In this document: positions 19,918-23,606 of the stretch, piece by piece
How positions within the stretch are numbered: position 1 is the first letter of the stretch
How the letters are laid out: each line of letters begins with the position of its first letter
Program-made: the position numbers and the translations under genes
The notes under the pieces: model-generated
Databases searched by the model: none
Told to the model about the DNA's origin: nothing
What the model saw: the letters and a program-made list of their open reading frames with translations, nothing else
Assembly: GCA_964650465.1 (NCBI GenBank)
Contig: CAZYTA010000039.1
Span: 1 to 23,606, forward strand
Reading direction: 5' to 3'
DNA: 23,606 nucleotides
From: RGIG6353 sp964650465
GTDB lineage: Bacteria; Bacillota; Clostridia; Oscillospirales; SIG627

Positions 19918-20959
19918 TGTTGCCGTAATCGGCGCCGGACCTGCAGGCAGTGTTTTTGCTTCCTGTCTGGCAGGTAAGACAGACCTGAAAATATTGCTGA
20001 TTGACGGACAGACCGAGAAAAATCCAAAAATGTGCGGAGGGCTTCTTGCTCCCGATGCTCAAAAAGTGCTGTCACAGATGGGACTTACCCTTCCAAAAAG
20101 TGTGCTTTCCGACCCACAGATTTTCTCTGTGGAAACTGCAGACATCTGCTCGGGTGAGGTGCGTCACTATCAAAGACATTATCTCAACATGAACAGATTT
20201 GCCTTTGACAAATGGCTTTTGTCACTTGTGCCTGACAGTGTGAAAATTGTTTCGGGGAAATGCACAGCTATTGAGAAAAAAGACGTTTTTATTCTAAAGA
20301 CAACCTGCGGTGAATACAGAGCGAGGGCTGTTGTGGGTGCTGACGGTGCAAATTCTATTGTGAGACGGAGCTTTTTCAAGCCTCTTTACCGTTATGTTTC
20401 CATACAGCAGACCTTTGAGCCCCTTGATATTATGCCCTATTCCTGCATATTTGACCCAAAGACAAGCGATAGCTGCTCGTGGACTATTCGCAAGGAAGGA
20501 CAGTTTATTTTCGGTGGAGCTTTTGAAAAAATGAATTGCAGAGAAGCCTTTGAAAAGCAAAAGAGCCGCCTTGAGCACTTTGTGGGTAAAAGCTTCGGAA
20601 AGCCTGTGAAGACCGAAGCCTGTCTTGTTTCAAGCCCGAGAAAATTTGCCGATTTTTCCCTCGGCAAAAAGAACATCTATCTTTTAGGTGAGGCGGCAGG
20701 GCTCATCAGTGCATCCTCTTTTGAAGGAATCAGCTCCGCAATGATAAGCGGACAGCTTCTTGCACGAAGCTTTTGTAAAAAGGATGTGCTGAAAGCATAC
20801 CGCAAAAGCACCTTGAAGCTTCGTCTTAAGCTGTATACAAAAATATGGAAAAGACGCATCCTTTGCTCACCGATATTGAGATATATTATTATGAAAAGCG
20901 GAATACAAAGTATGGGTGTATCGGAAGAGCCGCTGTATAGCGATATCCGACTTAAGTGA
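19910..20959 (+). CDS. FAD-dependent oxidoreductase of the geranylgeranyl reductase/FixC family
   Basis: The 349-residue flavoprotein has an N-terminal FAD-binding Rossmann motif, VIGAGPAGSVFA (6-17). MCGGLLAPDAQK (about 41-52) is typical of geranylgeranyl-reductase-like enzymes. The second FAD-contact motif, GEYRARAVVGADGANSIVRR, is in the middle, and the late GD-type motif reads YLLGEAAGLISASSFEGISSAM. Family members reduce isoprenoid double bonds or act on other lipophilic substrates; the substrate here is unknown. A basic C-terminus (LKLRLKLYTKIWKRR) could contact membranes. GGGAGG lies 6 bases before ATG 19910, which overlaps the XRE gene by 8 bases. The downstream hairpin ends the operon. 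Confidence 0.88.
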   Translation: MYDVAVIGAGPAGSVFASCLAGKTDLKILLIDGQTEKNPKMCGGLLAPDAQKVLSQMGLTLPKSVLSDPQIFSVETADICSGEVRHYQRHYLNMNRFAFDKWLLSLVPDSVKIVSGKCTAIEKKDVFILKTTCGEYRARAVVGADGANSIVRRSFFKPLYRYVSIQQTFEPLDIMPYSCIFDPKTSDSCSWTIRKEGQFIFGGAFEKMNCREAFEKQKSRLEHFVGKSFGKPVKTEACLVSSPRKFADFSLGKKNIYLLGEAAGLISASSFEGISSAMISGQLLARSFCKKDVLKAYRKSTLKLRLKLYTKIWKRRILCSPILRYIIMKSGIQSMGVSEEPLYSDIRLK

Positions 20960-20962
20960 ATT

Positions 20963-21000
20963 AACAGCAAGGCTGCCCCAAACGGGGCAGCCTTGCTGTT
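20963..21000. terminator. Bidirectional hairpin between convergent operons
   Basis: A perfect 17 bp stem (20963-20979 with 20984-21000) has a 4-base AAAC loop. No strong T-run follows on either side. It lies between the flavoprotein gene (plus) and the anti-sigma gene (minus) and probably serves both. Confidence 0.75.
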
Positions 21001-21042
21001 AGCATAATTCTGTAAAGTCAGTTACTAAAGCTCTCATCGCTT

Positions 21043-22008
21043 TCATTCGGCAAACACAGTTGTCTCTGTGCTTCCCTCGGGAATATCTGTTTTGGTGATG
21101 GGGATACTGTTTGAAATAAGAATATCCATAACCTCCGAGTGATGGCTGTCTATGTTGATGCAGTCACCGCTGACCGATTCAACATTGTCAAGAAGAGGAA
21201 CCACGGTTTCTATTTCGCTGTCCACAAAAATAATTGCAGTATTAAAGGAAATGGAATTATAAAACCTGAAATTCTTTAAGCTTATATCCTCGCTTTCGGC
21301 TTCGGCGGGCGGTTCTTCGACGGTTGTATCCCCGCTTTCAGCTTCGGCAGGAGTTTCTTCAACGGTTGCATCCTCGCTCTTCAGAGTATCGGGAGTGACA
21401 GATACCGTAGGCTCGTCCAAGGGGCTTTTTAAAGGCTTGCTTGAGGGAAATTCGTCATTATCCTCAACAGCTTCCGCTTGGGGAACATCTTTGTTGGATT
21501 CCTCTTTACTTTCAGCCTTTGTATTTATGTTGGAGCTTGGTATGTCAAGAATTGAATATTGATAATCAAATTTTCCGAGTGCACTTTCCGGGGCGGTTTC
21601 CGTTACTGCTCCGTCATTAAGAATGCTGTCGGACGCCTGAAGAGTGACGGTTATATCCTCGGCAGAGTTGCTTTCTGCGTGGTCCTTCTTCGGTGAGATT
21701 CCTATATATACTGCCGTAACAGCAACGACAAGCACTGCCGCCGCTGTACCGATATATCTGAAGAAAAACGTTTTTTTCTTCTTTGGATAGGTCTCGGCGT
21801 ATATCTTTTCCATAACGCTGTCAGCCAGTGCGCCGCGAAGCTGAACATTCAGCTTTGAAAATTCTTTTTTGAGCTTTTGTATGTCCTCGTATTCTTTTTT
21901 GCAGGTCTCACACTCGGCGATATGGGACAGCAGTGCTTCTCGCTCTTTGTCAGATACTTCGCCGTCTGCCAGTGCACCGAGTAATTCTTTTACATCTTTA
22001 CAGTCCAT
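21043..22008 (-). CDS. Anti-sigma factor with zinc-finger (zf-HC2) domain
   Basis: The 321-residue protein has an N-terminal cytoplasmic zinc-binding anti-sigma domain (1-45) with His29, Cys33 and Cys36 in HIAECETC, the typical HxxxCxxC motif. A basic stretch PKKKKT is followed by one membrane helix (about 84-103). The extracellular part is long, low-complexity and acidic (about 104-265), and ends in a small C-terminal domain (about 268-321). The acidic linker holds two near-identical segments (TVEETPAEAES and TVEEPPAEAES). It holds the adjacent ECF sigma factor inactive until a surface signal is received. AAAGGAGG lies 7 bases before the ATG at 22008; a longer frame from 22080 would overlap the sigma gene and has no better site. 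The sigma stop is 13 bases upstream. The signal is unknown. Confidence 0.87.
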   Translation of the reverse strand: MDCKDVKELLGALADGEVSDKEREALLSHIAECETCKKEYEDIQKLKKEFSKLNVQLRGALADSVMEKIYAETYPKKKKTFFFRYIGTAAAVLVVAVTAVYIGISPKKDHAESNSAEDITVTLQASDSILNDGAVTETAPESALGKFDYQYSILDIPSSNINTKAESKEESNKDVPQAEAVEDNDEFPSSKPLKSPLDEPTVSVTPDTLKSEDATVEETPAEAESGDTTVEEPPAEAESEDISLKNFRFYNSISFNTAIIFVDSEIETVVPLLDNVESVSGDCINIDSHHSEVMDILISNSIPITKTDIPEGSTETTVFAE

Positions 22009-22021
22009 TATATCGCCTCCT

Positions 22022-22600
22022 TTACTTGTTTTCATCTGTTTTGACGGGAATTGTGCAATTTTGTTCCCGTAAAATTTCACGCAATTTTTCTCTTGCCCTG
22101 CTGAGTCTGCTTTTCACAGTGCCCATTTCAATCCCCAGCAGATTACTTATCTCTGAGTATGACAGCTCTTCGATTTCTCGGAGTATCACTATTTCACGCA
22201 TATCACTGTCCAGACTGTCAAGGGCTTTTTTCAGTTCTCTTGCATTTTCCTCACGTATTGCATTTTCCTCGGGAGTTTCGTGGTGAGACGGAATATGCTC
22301 ATCCGCTTCTCCTTCACTCCATCTGCGGTTACGCTGGGAAAGAGCATCTTTTGATGTGTTCACGGTTATTCTGTACAACCATGTGGAAAACGCAGAGTCT
22401 CCCTTGAAAAGAGACAGCTTGCGCCATGCCTTAATAAAGGTTTCCTGTGCCACATCAAAGGCATCGTCATAATTTGTCATAAAAGAAAAAGCAACATTGA
22501 AAACAAATTTTTCATAATACCTGACAAGGTCGCCAAATGCGGCGGCATTGCCCTTTAAAGCTTCTTTTATGAGCTTTTCTTCGTTATCGCATTTTTTCAT
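22022..22600 (-). CDS. ECF (extracytoplasmic function) RNA polymerase sigma factor
   Basis: The 192-residue sigma-70 family protein has region 2 (about 22-90; YYEKFVFNVAFSFM, DDAFDVAQETFIKAWRKL, FSTWLYRITVNTSKD) and region 4 (about 122-182; LDSLDSDMREIVILREIEELSYSEISNLLGIEMGTVKSRLSRAREKLRE). Regions 1 and 3 are missing, as expected for the ECF group. A charged linker (about 92-120) joins the two. The start ATG at 22600 overlaps the dusB stop by 4 bases (ATGA). The anti-sigma gene follows directly, the common sigma/anti-sigma order. Regulated genes are not known; the pattern resembles SigW/RpoE-type envelope stress factors. Confidence 0.95.
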   Translation of the reverse strand: MKKCDNEEKLIKEALKGNAAAFGDLVRYYEKFVFNVAFSFMTNYDDAFDVAQETFIKAWRKLSLFKGDSAFSTWLYRITVNTSKDALSQRNRRWSEGEADEHIPSHHETPEENAIREENARELKKALDSLDSDMREIVILREIEELSYSEISNLLGIEMGTVKSRLSRAREKLREILREQNCTIPVKTDENK

Positions 22601-23529
22601 AATTCTTTGAGTATCTCCGCTACTGCTTCTCTTGAAATGGCAGAATTTATCCGCTGACGTATTGCTGCCGCTCCCTTTATGCCCTTGACATACCAGGCTA
22701 TTTGAGCGCGCGACTCCATAATTGCCTGTCTTTCGCCCTTGAGTGATATTGCAAGGTCGAGGTGCGTTATTATCTCGTCATATAATTCTTTGCCCACGGG
22801 TATATAAGGCTTCGGTGTACCTAAAAGATGTGATTTTATTTCGTTGAATATCCACGGTCTGCCCAAAGCGCCTCTGCCTATCATAAGATGGTCACAGCCT
22901 GTTACTTTAAGCATCTCTTTGGCACTTTCACCTGAGGTTATATCACCGTTTCCCACAACAGGGCATTTTACGGCTTCCTTTACAGCTTTTATTGTTTCAA
23001 GGTCTACAGGCGGCGCATAAAACTGGTCTCTTGTTCTGCCGTGAACCGTTATCATACCTGCTCCGCCTTTTTCAGCCATAAGAGCTACCTCCACGGCATT
23101 AATGTGATTTGCATCAATACCGCGGCGTATCTTTACAGTGACAGGGAGAGGATATACCGCCTCTGTTACTCTTGATACTATCTCGTATACCAATTGCGGA
23201 TTTTTCATCAGGGCTGAGCCTTCGCCGTTTTTTACTATTTTGTTTACGGGACAGCCCATGTTTATATCTATAGAATCGGGTCGGGTTTTATCAACCAGTA
23301 TTTTAGCTCCCTTTGCCATAATATCGGGCTCGGAGCCGAATATTTGTAATGCGAAGGGGGTTTCTTCATCAGTACGGCGGGCAAGCTGCAGTGTCTTTTT
23401 GTCTCCGAAAACCGTTGCCTTTGCCGATATCATTTCACTTGTAACACCGTCTGCACCGTGACGCATACACACTGTGCGGAATGCGCTGTCTCCTACTCCT
23501 GCCATGGGAGCAAAAAATATCTTTGTCAT
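22597..23529 (-). CDS. dusB: tRNA-dihydrouridine synthase B
   Basis: FMN-dependent enzyme that reduces uridine to dihydrouridine in tRNA. The 310 residues are the normal family length. Motifs are FFAPMAGVGDSAFR (5-18), IDINMGCPVNKIVKNGEGSALM (88-109) with the catalytic Cys93, VTVKIRRG, ITVHGRTRDQFY, VVGNGDI and LMIGRGALGRPW. The start ATG at 23529 is preceded by AAGGATAG. On the minus strand a TTGACA lies at 23560-23565, but the -10 at the proper distance (TTTAAG) is weak, so the promoter is uncertain. dusB heads an overlapping operon with the ECF sigma factor, an unusual partner for a tRNA modification gene. Upstream sequence 23530-23606 is AT-rich and shows no gene. Confidence 0.96.
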   Translation of the reverse strand: MTKIFFAPMAGVGDSAFRTVCMRHGADGVTSEMISAKATVFGDKKTLQLARRTDEETPFALQIFGSEPDIMAKGAKILVDKTRPDSIDINMGCPVNKIVKNGEGSALMKNPQLVYEIVSRVTEAVYPLPVTVKIRRGIDANHINAVEVALMAEKGGAGMITVHGRTRDQFYAPPVDLETIKAVKEAVKCPVVGNGDITSGESAKEMLKVTGCDHLMIGRGALGRPWIFNEIKSHLLGTPKPYIPVGKELYDEIITHLDLAISLKGERQAIMESRAQIAWYVKGIKGAAAIRQRINSAISREAVAEILKEL

Positions 23530-23606
23530 ATCTATCCTTAAATTTCAATTATGTAGTTTTGTCAATGATATGAGACTAAAAAAGTAAAAATAAAAGTAAC
23601 GAGTAT

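Overview
The window looks like a chromosomal segment of a strictly anaerobic, low-to-medium GC, Gram-positive gut-type Clostridia (Oscillospirales/Ruminococcaceae-like). The basis is an oxygen-independent class III ribonucleotide reductase, LPxTG-type pili with sortases, strong AAGGAGG-type ribosome binding sites and TTGACA/TATAAT promoters. The taxonomic call is an inference; no rRNA or other marker lies in the window.

Layout. (1) 1-1441: 5' part of nrdD on the minus strand, with a near-consensus promoter and two NrdR-box-like sites. (2) 1618-5786: a sugar-related cassette (unknown soluble protein, AraC-type regulator, UDP-glucose 4-epimerase, PIG-L/LmbE deacetylase) framed by two almost identical ~270 bp repeats in inverted orientation. 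The unknown gene and the regulator diverge from a promoter region whose two -10 boxes form one palindrome. (3) 5819-7018: a lone M20 metallopeptidase with a strong terminator. (4) 7090-15997: a pilus operon. It holds a ribbon-helix-helix regulator, a signal-peptidase-like gene that has lost both catalytic residues and carries an in-frame stop, a 1117-residue adhesin, a major pilin, a class C sortase, and a 721-residue protein that joins a pilin-like protein (N-domain, three Cna_B domains, IPQTG sorting signal) to its own C-terminal sortase domain. (5) 15913-16631: a truncated remnant gene on the minus strand, which partly forms the pilus terminator, and two small XRE regulators. (6) 16681-18926: glycolytic pgk-tpiA operon and terminator. 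(7) 18957-19134: two copies of an intergenic repeat, each ending in a terminator-like hairpin; a decayed copy lies at 7021-7080. (8) 19164-21000: an operon of a DUF2975 membrane protein, an XRE regulator and a geranylgeranyl-reductase-like flavoprotein. (9) 21043-23529, minus strand: dusB, an ECF sigma factor and its zinc-finger anti-sigma factor, with dusB and the sigma gene overlapping.

How it works together. The pilus operon is the most unusual part. The class C sortase would polymerise the major pilin and the tip adhesin. The last protein has the topology signal peptide, extracellular pilin domains, IPQTG, transmembrane segment, short basic loop, second transmembrane segment, extracellular sortase. 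A sortase substrate and a sortase are therefore made as one chain, which could act as a built-in basal anchor or housekeeping unit for the pilus. The other regions look like ordinary housekeeping or accessory operons, apart from the inverted repeats around the sugar cassette.
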